Source: Aquilaria yunnanensis
Lineage: Eukaryota > Streptophyta > Magnoliopsida > Malvales > Thymelaeaceae
Assembly: GCA_039654915.1 (NCBI GenBank)
Contig: CM077597.1
Location: 60,974,001-61,038,000, forward strand
DNA: 64,000 nucleotides
Reading direction: 5' to 3'
Shown: one piece after another, positions 23,001 to 33,552 of the stretch
How the letters are laid out: every line of letters begins with the position of its first letter
How positions within the stretch are numbered: position 1 is the first letter of the stretch
Notes under the pieces: model-generated
The model's database searches: none
What the model saw: only the letters and a program-made list of their open reading frames with translations
Told to the model about the DNA's origin: nothing
Program-made: the position numbers and the translations under genes

Positions 23001-25395
23001 TTACCTCCCTGATAACTTCAGCATCCAATAGGTGCTGGACTTCGGTTTTCACGAAGTTGCTTTTGTGGGCTGAGATGCTTCGTTTCTTTTGCCTGATAGG
23101 TTTTGCTTCCAGGCTTACTTTGAGGCTGTGCTGTATTATGCCAGGGTTCACTCCTGGCATGTCTTTCGGCGAGTAGGCAAACAGATCTTTATTTTTTAGC
23201 AGAAAGGATACAAGATTTTCCTTATCACCTTTGGCCAAGCTCTTCCCTATTCGGGTAGATTGTCCTGGGACAAGATCTACTGCTTCCGTTTCTGCTTCTG
23301 CGGGATCTCCTTCTTTGCCTTTCTCCTGCGCCTTTGCCTCCACCGTTTGTGTAGAGCTGTTTGCCGGAGCCTTTCGTGTTTTTACAAACACCTTTCTTAC
23401 CTCGGCTTGGTCGATGAAGACCTCTGCATCTCCATCCTTGGTGGCGAATGTGACAGTCAAGTACTTCACATCGGGGCGAATGTGCAGGTTCCCCTGAGTC
23501 TGCCTTCCAAGGATGGCGTTGTACGAAGACGGGACATCCATGACGATGAATCTTGCCATTGTGGACGCGTACAACTCAGCTGCTCCGTCTACCGAAGTGC
23601 CTTTCATCATCACAGGAAGGTCGATCCATCCGAGGACGGGTAGTTCGGATGGCCCAACGCCGAAGGTGGGCGTGGTGACAGGTTTCAGCTCGCTGCTGGA
23701 GATGCCCAAGCTCGGCAGTAAGTGCGAGAATAGGACGTCAGCATTTGAGCCATCATCAAGCAACACTCTCTTGACGTCCCAGTTCCCTATTCTCGCCATT
23801 ATCAGCAGCGGGTCGTCATGGGGGAAGACGACAGTGGAGCCATCTTTGCGAGCCAATTTCTTTGATGGACTTTGATATTCCATAACCGCAATTTCTCTGG
23901 CCTTCCGCTTTCTTTCCGAGGATGGGAGCCCCGTGGTGATGGTTTGGATGACCCCTACTGGAGGTGGAAGGCGCCTTTTTGGACTTCTGTTTCTCCGCCT
24001 GTCGGAGTCATAGTCCTCATTTTCGGCCCTCTCTTCCTCCTCTTTTCTGCCTTTTGGGGAGGGCATCCGCAGGTACTTGCGAAGTTGGCCCTGTTTGATC
24101 AGCGACTCTATGTACTTCTTCAGCTGGAAGCAGTCTTCGGTGTCATGACCGTGGTCGCGATGAAACTGGCAGAACTTCTTGGCATTCTTCTTATTATCGG
24201 CGGCCATGGCCTTTGGCCGCCGAATCTGCGTCCCTTGCCTTTCCAGCGCCATGAGAATGTTGGTCCGTGTCGTGCTCAAGGGTGTGAAACTTTGAGGTTT
24301 CTTTCCTCGCATTCGCCGTGGTCGACCTGTATGTTCAGAAAGATGCCGAGCTTGCTGGCTGGACCCTTCGGCGCGGTGATGATCAGACTTCGGCCCCGCC
24401 ATCCTCAATTCCTCGACTGTCATGTGCTGCTCTGCCCTTCGGTAAAATTCTCCGAGGGTCTCCGGGGGGTCCTTTGAGAACTCATAGAACAGCTGTGAGT
24501 CACGCCGAAGGCCCCGTGTCATAGCGAGGATGCGGATTTCGGGCCGGAAGTCCGGGACGCTGAGTGCTTCCCTGTTGAATCGTTCGACATAGTCTCGGAT
24601 CGTCTCTCCGTTTCTCTGCTCTATGTCGAACATCTGTACAGGCATTTTGGCCGTCGGCCTGCTCCCAATGAACTGCTGGGTAAAGGCTGCGGACAACTCC
24701 TGAAACTCAGTGATAATCCCTGGGGGCAAAGAATTGTACCATGCTGTTGCTGGGCCCGTGAGGGTGACTTCAAAGCATTTGCACATGGTGGCGTCATCAG
24801 CTCCGTGCATTATCATGCTCCGCCTGTACTTCGTCAGATGGGCCTGTGGATCAGTCCGGCCATCATAGATCTCCAGCCTAGGTACTCTGAAGTCGCCTGG
24901 CATAGCTGCCTCAACGACGGTGCGAATAAACGGGGAGCCATCTTCGCATAATGCCCCCGACAGCCTGTCCCAAACGGGTTTTCTGGTCACTTGCTTTTCC
25001 ACTCTGTCCAGCCGTGCCAATATCCTTTCCATAAGCGCAGTGGCGCTAGGACCATTTTCGCGGGAGGGAGATCGACGGCGCCTTTTCGGGGAGCGAGTTC
25101 GGCGCGGAGGGGTCAGGGCCCTCGCCTCGGGCGACGAACTGCTTCGCTGTAAGACTCTCGGTCGCTTGGACCCGGTTTGTCCCACAGGCCGTTTCCCGAG
25201 GGCTATATCTTCTGTAGATGATTCTCCGCGAGGATCTCCACTTTCTGAACTGCGGTGTGTAGACTTGGGGCTTCTCTCCCGAGGGCGTGTTGATGAGGAG
25301 GGTTTCTGGGCCTGTGACTGCTGTGGCCATCTCCGGTCGATCTGCTGAGTCATTTCAGCAACGACCGAGCGCTGAAAGTCCCTCAAGAAGCTCAT
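20098..25395 (-). CDS. Gag-Pol polyprotein of the young Tat element
   Basis: The frame is open from 25653 (1851 residues, used for numbering), but this crosses the primer site; I start at Met87 (25395), the first Met after it, giving 1765 residues. Order: basic Ser/Arg-rich gag N-terminus; gag core ~255-365; zinc knuckle C495-H498-H503-C508 (CCHC with His for the second Cys); protease with DDGS at 633; RT with FLDAFSGYHQ and YVDD at 1006-1009; a first RNase H that has lost its catalytic Asp (LYLAVT, 1161); a second RNase H with D1300, E1338, D1362 and D1412; integrase with zinc residues H1504, H1511, C1542 and C1545. The catalytic triad reads N1574-D1634-E1670: the first Asp is replaced by Asn. 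No stop or frameshift interrupts it. Capsid assembly, reverse transcription and integration proteins would be cut from this chain. Confidence 0.93.
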   Translation of the reverse strand: MSFLRDFQRSVVAEMTQQIDRRWPQQSQAQKPSSSTRPRERSPKSTHRSSESGDPRGESSTEDIALGKRPVGQTGSKRPRVLQRSSSSPEARALTPPRRTRSPKRRRRSPSRENGPSATALMERILARLDRVEKQVTRKPVWDRLSGALCEDGSPFIRTVVEAAMPGDFRVPRLEIYDGRTDPQAHLTKYRRSMIMHGADDATMCKCFEVTLTGPATAWYNSLPPGIITEFQELSAAFTQQFIGSRPTAKMPVQMFDIEQRNGETIRDYVERFNREALSVPDFRPEIRILAMTRGLRRDSQLFYEFSKDPPETLGEFYRRAEQHMTVEELRMAGPKSDHHRAEGSSQQARHLSEHTGRPRRMRGKKPQSFTPLSTTRTNILMALERQGTQIRRPKAMAADNKKNAKKFCQFHRDHGHDTEDCFQLKKYIESLIKQGQLRKYLRMPSPKGRKEEEERAENEDYDSDRRRNRSPKRRLPPPVGVIQTITTGLPSSERKRKAREIAVMEYQSPSKKLARKDGSTVVFPHDDPLLIMARIGNWDVKRVLLDDGSNADVLFSHLLPSLGISSSELKPVTTPTFGVGPSELPVLGWIDLPVMMKGTSVDGAAELYASTMARFIVMDVPSSYNAILGRQTQGNLHIRPDVKYLTVTFATKDGDAEVFIDQAEVRKVFVKTRKAPANSSTQTVEAKAQEKGKEGDPAEAETEAVDLVPGQSTRIGKSLAKGDKENLVSFLLKNKDLFAYSPKDMPGVNPGIIQHSLKVSLEAKPIRQKKRSISAHKSNFVKTEVQHLLDAEVIREVKYPEWLSNVVIATKEGSSKLRMCIDFRNLNDACPKDSFPLPPIDQLVDSTAEYGLLSFLDAFSGYHQIRMDPEDEEKTAFITEGGTYCYIRMPFGLKNAGATYQRLMNKVFKDQMGRNMEVYVDDMIVKSKLPGYHVADLEETFQKLRAFGIRLNPEKCIFGVTSGKFLGYMVSERGIDANPEKIKALLEFRTPATVKDVQRLTGRITSLSRFISRYGDRCRPFFKVLTKAAKMEGDLGRNNHPWDEDCQKAWEELKVYLASLPTLRQPRVGEPLVLYLAVTEKAVSSVLIKEEGPKQWPVYYVSKSLHGAEVRYPLLQKAIYALVLAGRRLRPYFQAHPIIVRSSLPLRDVMKRVDHLGRLSKWCIELGEHDITYEPRKAIKAQALADFIAEIPTTEENHLDPKEGEPEWTLHVDRASGSEHQGAGIVIRGPEGLEVMKAIKFSFNVTNNVAEYEALIAGLRLARKIGVRNLRAHSDSQLVVRQTAGDYGAKDPILAKYHELVRKLIQEFDAVRIENVPRWNNTEADCLAKCKTYTEVLDHPSISVLSVTTSGMGWKDPIKRYLAENELPEDAGNAARLRRRAGRFFLIGEELYRQGYANPLQRCVGEEDTEMVLEEVHEGMCGSHIGTDALAAVILRQGYFWPTLRKDARQFVQKCGSCQRHAKIQRIPSEMVTSADYPWPFAVWGINLIGPLPAAPGGVKFCVVAVDYFSKWVEAEPLATISAKEVQKFVWKNIVCRFGIPRVLVADNGSQFIDKGFQEFISDLGIKMHFAPVAHPQSNGQVEVSNRTIKDGLKKRLGEAKGKWPGELQSVLWSYRTTPRRATGETPFSLVFGTEAIIPIEIVQPSIRVQVFDEGGNDLGLRTKLDLVAEHREIAELRRKAFQQRVAAAINLKARPKEIKKGDLVLRKADFAPRRPSHGVLRANWEGPYLVLAEVRKGVYKLGDAEGVELKNTWHSDALKKFYA

Positions 25396-25544
25396 GGTGA
25401 TTACCAGAGGGTGGTCCTCCTCTGGCGTAGAAGTCTCTGGGAGTGTCTGGTCAGCAGCCGGTTGTATCTCAGGCGCGGACGAGGACCTTGGGAGTCCCTT
25501 GTCCTTAGAACGCCGAGTCTCAACGACGGTAATCTGCGAGCGGG

Positions 25545-25562
25545 TTCCCACAGACGGCGCCA
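25545..25562 (-). other. Primer binding site of the young Tat element
   Basis: On the minus strand TGGCGCCGTCTGTGGGAA begins two bases after the end of the 5' LTR. It would pair with the 3' end of a tRNA ending ...CGGCGCCA; I do not assign the tRNA. Confidence 0.8.
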
Positions 25563-25564
25563 AA

Positions 25565-26431
25565 TGATGGCCTAGGGCCTCATCGTTTTGTGTCATGATG
25601 ACTGTTGAGGAGACTTCTAGGAGGAAGAACGCCTGGAAGGTGGATCGCCCCAAGGAGAGTACCTGAAAAGCTGGTAAACAGGGTTAGGAGGCCCCCGGAG
25701 TGTTTTTCCGGGGGGGGAGCCTCCGACGCCCAAGTCAGTGGTGGCCGGAAGAAGGAGAGAGTCACTAGCTCAAAGAGAAAGGCAGAAAAGTCTCGCCTGG
25801 TATTTTCTCAGAGTGTGGGAGCTGTATATCCGGCCTGCCAACTTTCTGTCAAGTATTTATTTCCTGTATATATAGGAATACCTAGCCCGTTCAGATCATG
25901 ACACGTGTGCGGTCGGATGCTCCTGAACGTCTGGGCGTAGGGGACAGATAGTTGGTAACTAGATGGCCTCGAGCCTTCTGCTGAGACGGGCCATGATATG
26001 ATTCTGATGGCGTCTGCGCGTCAGGGCGACTTTTTACGTCTGTGGTGGGACGTGTCAGAGGCTTCCTTAAATGCTTCCTTAAATGCGCCTGCCGTACTCC
26101 CGAGGTCCCTGGGCGAGGTCGTCCTCTAGTTCGGACAGAGCCTCTTCGGGAAGCCTACCCTCAGTTCGGGGGTTCCCAGTTCCAGGGGGTTCCGCCTTCG
26201 GGGATATCATATTCGGGCAGCAATGTCTGGTGCCACTTTTTCGAAGGCGCGTTGTTCACAACCTTGGGGGGCGAATGGAGTCCTCAAGTTTTACTGGCGT
26301 GCCGAGGCTCGGAGCTCTCAGGCTATCTCCCGAGGTGCATGATTCCACCTATTCCCGGGAAGCACCAGTTCTTCTGGCCGTTGTTGTGGCAGGGTATTCG
26401 GCCAGATTGAGGCGATAGCCTTTGGCTATCA
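25565..26431 (-). repeat. 5' LTR of the young Tat element
   Basis: 867 bp, three differences from 15283-16149. TATATATA at 25867-25874 is the likely TATA box for gag-pol transcription towards lower coordinates. It is followed on the right by the CTCAT duplication (26432-26436). Confidence 0.96.
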
Positions 26432-26851
26432 CTCATCATGTTGGTGCTGTTTAAACATCAGAAGAAGTCATTGATATTCTTTGACTTGCCTGAAGGCCTT
26501 TTTGCATTCTTCTATCCATTTGAACTCTACTTTCTTCTTAAGGATTTGGAAAAATAGTTAGCATCAGTCTCTAAATCTAGATACAAAGCATCCTAGGATT
26601 GTTAAACTTTCGACTAACTTTTGAATGTCCTTTTTATTATATAGGTTAGCCATTGATAGGATTGTCTTAATCTTATCAGCATTGGCATCGATCCTTCTTT
26701 CTGAGACCATATAGCCAAAAAATTTATCTACTCAAACTCCAAAGGTATATTTTTAAGGACTTAATCTCATGTTGAACTACTTCATTCTCTGAAAAGTTTC
26801 ATGAATGTCATCAAAGTGATGGTCTATCACCTAACTTTTGATAACCATATC
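26432..26851 (-). pseudogene. Host A pol remnant: C-terminal half of RT
   Basis: It parallels 22230-22640 of the young gag-pol: the segment around 26680-26720 (cagcattggcatcgatccttctttctgagaccatatagcc) matches the region of LNPEKCIFGV...GYMVSERGIDANPEKIK. Premature stops are present. It is interrupted at 26851 inside the RT palm by solo LTR G. Confidence 0.7.
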
Positions 26852-29304
26852 TGTTACACCTTCACAAAATGGGAAAAATTAGAGCATAAGGACCAAAACT
26901 TATATGCTTTAATTTTCACCATAGTGTATGATTTGTGAAGTGTAAAGTATTCAATATACATGCCCTTAAGTGGCAAAAAAAATGATAGCTTGGTCCTTAA
27001 GAAAGCATTGGCACATCGCCCAATTTTCAAGTAACCTATGGACTAAATTGTAAGGTTACAAAAGTTGGGTATTCAATTGCACAAATTTTTAAAGATGGCT
27101 ATGCAAAGGACATGGATGGAATTATGAAGAAAGGACATGGATTGAATTAAGGATATTGTTGGGGACCAGAATGCTTAAAAAGGCAAAGTTGATCAATTAT
27201 GGCATAATGCCAACTAAGGTGCTTAAGAGTCCACATTTTTGCCTAAAGTCAAAATGATTTTTTGACAAGGTTAAAAGAGGCCAAAATCTGTCATTTTCCC
27301 AGCTAAAATGGCTAGAAATAAACTGTCCAAGTGTTGGCCAAATTTTCAAAAATTTTCATATATGCCACCTTGGTCAAAATGATGTATAAATGAAGAAAAA
27401 TCTTCATTTCATTGCCATTTTCCTTAAATTTCAGCCTCTAGAAGCTAAGACCTCTTCCTTAAGCTCTTCCATCATCCTCCATAGCCACCATACCTTAAGA
27501 AAAAAAGAGGAAGTAGCAGAAAGCGAAGAAAACATCAAAGAGTGCAAGAAAAGCTAGTTTTGGTTCTATTTGGGTTTTTAGATTTTGTAGCAAAAGGTAA
27601 GGGTTTTCTAAAGTTTCCTACATTGTTTAATGTATTTCTAAACATCCATGAAGCTAATACCATTCTTGGAAGAGAGCAAAAATCTCAGGGAACCAAGCAT
27701 GGGTTAAGGGGAAAAAAGCATGGCATGGTTTCGGCCTTAGTGTTACCCTGCTAAAGATGGTAGCAAGAAAGAAGGGTTTCTAGAGCCCAAGTTAGTGCTA
27801 ACTAAGGCCTAAAAGACTCCTAATACCAAGAAAAAGCTTGAGTGGGGCTTCCATAGTGTTACTAAAGTGATATCTCATTATTTTATTGAATGATTATGGA
27901 CTAACCCTAATGTGTTATTGCTACCAGCATTGCATGTGTTTGTTGCTGTGTTTGTTGGTGCATATGGTTTCCATATTTGTGTGTATGTGTTGTTTTTGTA
28001 TTTTTTTATGTTTTTGGATTTCATTTGGAACGTTTCTATGGAAAACTTTACATTGAAAGCCCTTACTAAGTTCTTTACAAAGAGCTTACTCCTTTTTCCA
28101 TCCATTTTCAGGAACACCTGAAAGAGAACATTCAAACTAATAGTTCTAGTTTGAGTTTTCCTGTGAAATTTTAGGTACATGAACTTCAATATGTCTATTA
28201 CTAAAATGGAGTGTTTCATGATTTTTAGAGCACATTTTCTAATTTTAGTATTGGTACTTTCTGCCTTACGTAGCAGCTGTCTTTTGAAGTTTTTGGAGTG
28301 CATTGTGTTTGTAAGGCTCTCCAAGAAGCTAGTGTACATACCCAACTAATCTAGCATATATGCATGATGCATCTATGCATGTAAATACACTATGGATGGT
28401 GTATGGATGATATATGAAGCAATAAAGCGATGTTCGAGGTTGAATGTTCAATTCTGTCCATTTTGCAACTCATTAGCTGTTCCAAAGAAAATTATGTTTA
28501 ATGTTTATGGAATGCCTTTAAATTTAGGGGAATGACTTTCCCAAGTGTTCAAGACATCTAATAACCTGCCCATGTTGGTTTTGCACCTGGAAATGAAGTG
28601 TATGAATCTCATGAAATTTTGTATGGGCAAAATGGTCATAAAGTGACCAGAATTTTGACTCTGCAGTTAAAGTTCCATAACTCCCTATGTAAAGGAATAA
28701 TGGTATTAAATTTTGAGTACACCTAGAGCACATATAGAGGTTGAAATGGAATTTGGAATTTCTAAATTTGGATGAAATGGAATTTGGAATTTCTAAATTT
28801 GGAGCCCTGTAGCCAAAGATATGACATTCCAAAGTTGGCTAAGTTACTATTCATTTGGTCAGAATTTGGTAACCAACTTAAAAAATCCATAACATGGTCC
28901 ATAGGTGGGCTTTTGATGTAAAAAAAAAAATTATTGGTTTTCTCTAAGTCTCTACTTAATAATGGAACAAATGAAATAGAGGGTTACATGGCTAGAATGA
29001 TACAGTTTATTAGTTGAAGTTATAGGTGCAGTGGCTGGTCACTAGAACTTAACAAGATTGCCTAATGTGTGGAAGCCAAAACTAAGAATTGTGCTAGTGT
29101 TTTCCTTCTTAGCTACCATAGTGTGCATAAATGTAAATATGTGTGTTATGGTTTGACCAGTATACATATATTTGCATAAAGACCAAGAAGGCCACTTGGG
29201 TAATATAGTGAGCATTGTTCTCATGGGCTACAGAACATGCATAGTTCTTAAGAGATTGACACATTAAATATTGTCATTGTATTTAAGCTTTCAGAGTGGT
29301 AACA
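26852..29304 (+). mobile_element. Solo LTR G, 2.45 kb
   Basis: Starts TGTTACACC at 26852 and ends GTGGTAACA at 29304, flanked by ATATC at 26847-26851 and 29305-29309. It splits the RT of host A a few codons from the YMDD-like motif. The content is A/T-rich, with no gag or pol; an internal near-perfect duplication (gatgaaatggaatttggaatttctaaattt) lies near 28740-28800. Confidence 0.87.
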
Positions 29305-31690
29305 ATATCATCCATGTAAACCTCCACGTTATGCCCTAACAACTCTACAAAGACCTTGTTCATTAGTCATTGATAAGTTGTACCTACATTTTTTAAGCCG
29401 AAAGGCATCCTTTGGTAGCAGTAGACTACCTCTTTGACAGTGAAGACCATTTTCTTCTCATCTTTAGGATCCATTCTAATTTAGTAATACCCTCTAAAGG
29501 AGTCCAGTGAGGACAAAGTGTTTTGAACTTAGCTGTAGCATTGACCAATTGATCGATGGCCAGTAACATATATGGGTCTTTTGGCTAGGTATCATTCAAA
29601 TTTGTATAATTTACGCAAACATGCCACTTCCCACTCCTTTCTTGACCAAGACTGCATTGTCCAGCCATTTGGGGTATTACACTTCCTGATTAATTTTAGC
29701 TTTTAACAATCATTTGACCTCTCCTTGAATGAACTCTCATTTTTTTTTCTTAGTGCCATATGTCATTTCACTTCTTTTGTTGAACTAGTTGAGTGGAAGG
29801 GTCTATTTACAGCTTATGTGTAATAACTTTAGGGTTTATGCCTAGCATATCACTAGGGGGCCATGCAAATATCTCCATATTAGAATGCAGGAGTTCAACA
29901 AACATGTTCATTACCCTAGGAGGGAGATCTTTCCCAGTCTTCACAATTTTGCCAGATGCTATCTCTACCTCTTCCGAGTCTTTTGATAAGGGTGCTTTTG
30001 ACTCATTTTCAAACGATTTCTTTAGTATTGGCAACTCATGTTTGGTGCCCTGGGGGCCTCATAGGCTTACAACATAGCTTGATCTATATACATAGCGGCT
30101 TACCCTATAAGGGTCATTTAATATCGGGTTAAATGTGGAATTGTACTTGTTCTGCCCTCTCAATGATGGCATTGTACAACAATGGTACATCTAGGACCAA
30201 GAATTTTGAAGTATGAGATTTGCATATGACTTTTCCATTGTTTATGGAACCCATTAACATGTGGGGCAGTTTGATTGTCCCAAGTGCTAGCAGCTTCTCT
30301 CATCCAAGTTTGTATATAGGCCCCAAAATCAGTTTTGGCAAGGGTCTATGGATCCTGATTTTGTCTAGTAGTTGGTAAAAAGGACAATGGAAATAGTTCC
30401 CATATCCAAATAAACTCTTTCGACATTGAAATTATTGATCTTGGCCGTGATGACAATTAGGTCCACATGGGGTACATAATATAAGATCCATTTGTCCTCG
30501 TTAGGACATTGCTCACATTGGGTAATTCTAGCTGAGCAATCTCACATCCTCGCCATTTTTTAGTGTAGGAGGATTCTCTTTTCATATTCATATGGATGAC
30601 ACCTGCAGGTGGTCATGGGTTCTTATAATTGTCCCTAAGGGGAGAACAGGTGTTTTCCTCCTAGTGGCCCCTATCTTAATCACTATCATCCTCATCTTTC
30701 CCACGGAGCCTCTTGTCTTGCCTTTGTTAGCGGTGTCTTGTCCTAACCAAATACTACTGCAATTTTCTAGCCTAAATCATCTTTCCTAGAAGCCGCTTCA
30801 ATTGCCAACAATTCTTTATGTTATGCCTTTATCCCAATGGTAATGGTAGTATTTCTTTATATCCTTCTTATTCATAGGGCCTATAGGTACAGACCATCTT
30901 GCCATCATGTTCTTCATCTCTAATGTACACAGTATGTTTGCCGTTATTTCCTTCAATAAAGGTAGCACAGGATTGAGTCATGGAGGCTCCATGCCTCTGA
31001 TTCTCTTCTTTAAAATGGAGCCACCTTCTTTTGGCCTTGATTGCTCCTTTTATAGCACTGGTTGCTTAAGTTCTTCTACATGTATATACCTGGTCACTCG
31101 ATCGAGGAATTCTTCAATATTATTTATAGGGTTCTCATGTAGGTCCTAGGCCAACCTGAAATCTTTCAACAAGCCTTGAGTTATGGCCACTAAGCATAGC
31201 TCTAGGGGCAAATCTTGCACTTGGATAGCTTTAGTGTTGAACCTTAGTATGAAATCCGTTATGGAGTCATCTTTACCATATCTTATTTTCAATAAATGAG
31301 TGGCCATCTTGGGAGTTGGCCTACTCCTTAGGAAGTGTCTAAGGAAAGCTTTGGAGAGGTCTCTGAAGGATTGGAAGCATCAACCCCTAATGGTTCTGAA
31401 CCACATGAGCCCTTATTAAGGTGGAGCTAAACTCTTGCCACATGATGGTGTCATGGGCTTTTTCTAGTCTCATATGTGTGATATATCAGTGCAGGTGGTT
31501 AATCGGATTAGTAATGCTATCATATGGATATATTTTTGGCATTCTAAAGTGTTTGGTGTTAGGGCATTATAATTCTTCTGTAAATGGCTGGAGACACATG
31601 TACTCTATATTTATAGTTGGGTAAGGCTTCTTGTTGGCAATTTTGGTACCATCATGCGCTGCCCCATCTGGTCTAGCCTTTGTAGGATAG
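29305..31690 (-). pseudogene. Host A RT palm, protease and gag remnant
   Basis: From right to left on the minus strand: gag core (near 31600-31080, parallel to 24910-24400), basic linker, a protease whose active site reads LDMGT near 30420 instead of D-T/S-G, the pre-RT stretch with NMEIFAWPPSDMLGINP (29850-29960), and an RT palm with VEVYMDDI near 29330-29308. Stops and shifts are frequent, so nothing is translatable over more than about 75 codons. Confidence 0.75.
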
Positions 31691-33107
31691 TGTTGGGTTT
31701 CGGGAGCCAAACAGTGCAGCGGAATTTAACCGAAACCCTCCAGGATCCAAGTGAAACGGGGTAAACCAGGTGTTCGAAAATTTCATACCTAATTTTCGGT
31801 TGAGATCTCTCACTCAACTGTAGAGTCGAATTACAAAACCTGAACAGTTGACGTGTTCAGGCTCTCTATGGTATCCACACGAGCCTCTCGGGATCACCAC
31901 GCTTCCACCACGTCCCGGCAGATGCGTTTCTCTTGCGCTCGCAGTGCTAGCTTGCGTCCTCCAAGGAATTGCAAGAGAAGAGTGCGGCTGTCCTTTTGGG
32001 AGGCTAGGGCAAGGAGACCTACGAATTTCTCACTTAAAAGTTGTATTTATAGTGAGACTCAACTTCCAGGCCTAATGGGTTTCAAAGCCCTAATCCAATT
32101 AGGATTTAATTTCAGGCTTAATAATGGCTCAACTCCTTGGCCCATTATTAATACGAAATTAAAGTGAAACCATAACCCAAATAATTAGCCCATGCACTCT
32201 AATGATCCAAATAGCTCTACGTGTGCGACCCAATAGGCTCTTGCCATGTTGGCAATGATCATAAATCACATTTATGATCATAAGCAATGAGCGGTGTCTA
32301 GCAACACATCATTGCTACCCAAGTGACAAGATTGTCGGTGAATCGACTAAACCTTTATGATCATCACCGATATATGCCATTGTCCCTTTGTCCAAGATAT
32401 CAAGACTAAGCACGAGACATGGAATGTGTCACTCTCGTATAGCCCAATCTTTGGTTTCTTGATTACCGAGTAGACTAACTTAAACTGATGACATTGATAT
32501 CATATATCAACTCATCGGAGCATGGCCATGCATTTTCTAAGTCTCACTCTATCAAGGGGCCCAAAGATATCACTCCCGTTACATAGGAGGGACAAATCCC
32601 ATCTTGATCATACAAATCCCTCCACATGATATGTGACATACCCAATGACCTCCTTCAAGTTCACTCAGTTACGAGCAACAAAGGAAAGTATCAAAGTATG
32701 TGACTCACATGTAGGGAACCTTGATGATCTTAGGTCGAAGGACTACATATACCATGATCACTATGAGAATCACTTATGACACTCATATAACGATCCATGA
32801 AGTGTTCTCATGGTGGGTCGGTCCAGTACACAAGTTCTCCAACTTGTACCCATATGTAGACTACATATCTCATATTAGTCTCCACATATGCTAGTCATTA
32901 TGTATTATTGCAACCCGCTCCACAATAATACTAGACTAGGGACGTTTAAGAATATCATTATTCTAGGGTTACAGTTATGCTTATTACGTTACGCAGAAAC
33001 AAAACAACAAACATAATTGCTGGATTAATGCCTCAATAAAATATCATGACTCAATGTGCAAAAATACAATCATCTCATGATTGGCTTTTTGGGCACAATA
33101 CTAACAG
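31691..33107 (-). mobile_element. Family B solo LTR, intact
   Basis: 1417 bp, plus-strand tgttgggtttcggg...cacaatactaaca, flanked by GATAG at 31686-31690 and 33108-33112. Read on the minus strand it begins TGTTAGTATTGTGCCC. The TATA-like element is at the complement of gttgtatttatagtgag near 32040. It interrupts host A gag. Confidence 0.9.
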
Positions 33108-33552
33108 ATAGGACTTACCACTACCACCTGAGCCATCAGAACATTTTTAAGATATGGAGGGAGCCTTTCTAACAAGGGTTCAAGTTGAGCGATCCCAAGG
33201 TAGGGCTTGACCAACATTTTCAGGTGTGAAGTTGCTCTCAGTTGCTTCCTCCAGTGCCTTGGGTAGGGCTATTCATATTTCTTATTGGATAATGGTCTTC
33301 AGCTGCTTGAAGATGGCGTGTTAGAGGGCTTGAAATTGGTTGTCATTGAAGACAACGAGCCCTTTTCCCTTCTTAGGATCATTTGGTGGCAACTCATCTC
33401 CTTCAACCGCTGATCATTTTTGTGGGTCTATAAACTTTCTTAGAGGATTAGAGAGGTCCCTCCTCTAGCTCTCATGCTTATTCCTAGAAAGGTCTTGGTC
33501 CATATGAGATCTCACGGTGCTCACAATTGCATTCCCATAGATAGAGCAAAAT
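33108..33552 (-). pseudogene. Host A gag N-terminus and leader
   Basis: A minus-strand continuation of host A gag next to its 5' LTR. The junction gagcaaaat|tgatagtc parallels the young element's ggcgccaaa|tgatggcc, so the primer site would lie at about 33543-33550, now degraded. No open frame. Confidence 0.6.

Larger units (their letters stand above)
15283..26431 (-). mobile_element. Young, nearly complete Tat-lineage Ty3/gypsy element, 11.1 kb
   Basis: Two 867-bp LTRs (TGATAGCC...GGCCATCA on the minus strand) flank a primer site, one gag-pol frame, an array of tandem repeats, an antisense gene on the plus strand and a polypurine tract. Flanking duplication is CTCAT. The LTRs differ at three positions by eye (a/t, a/c and c/t near 15312, 15629 and 15960). 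At a typical plant rate of 1.3e-8 per site per year that is roughly 0.1-0.2 million years. Dual RNase H and an antisense gene next to the 3' LTR are hallmarks of the Tat clade (Grande, RIRE2 and similar). The integrase defect noted below suggests this copy may not be autonomous. Confidence 0.95.
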
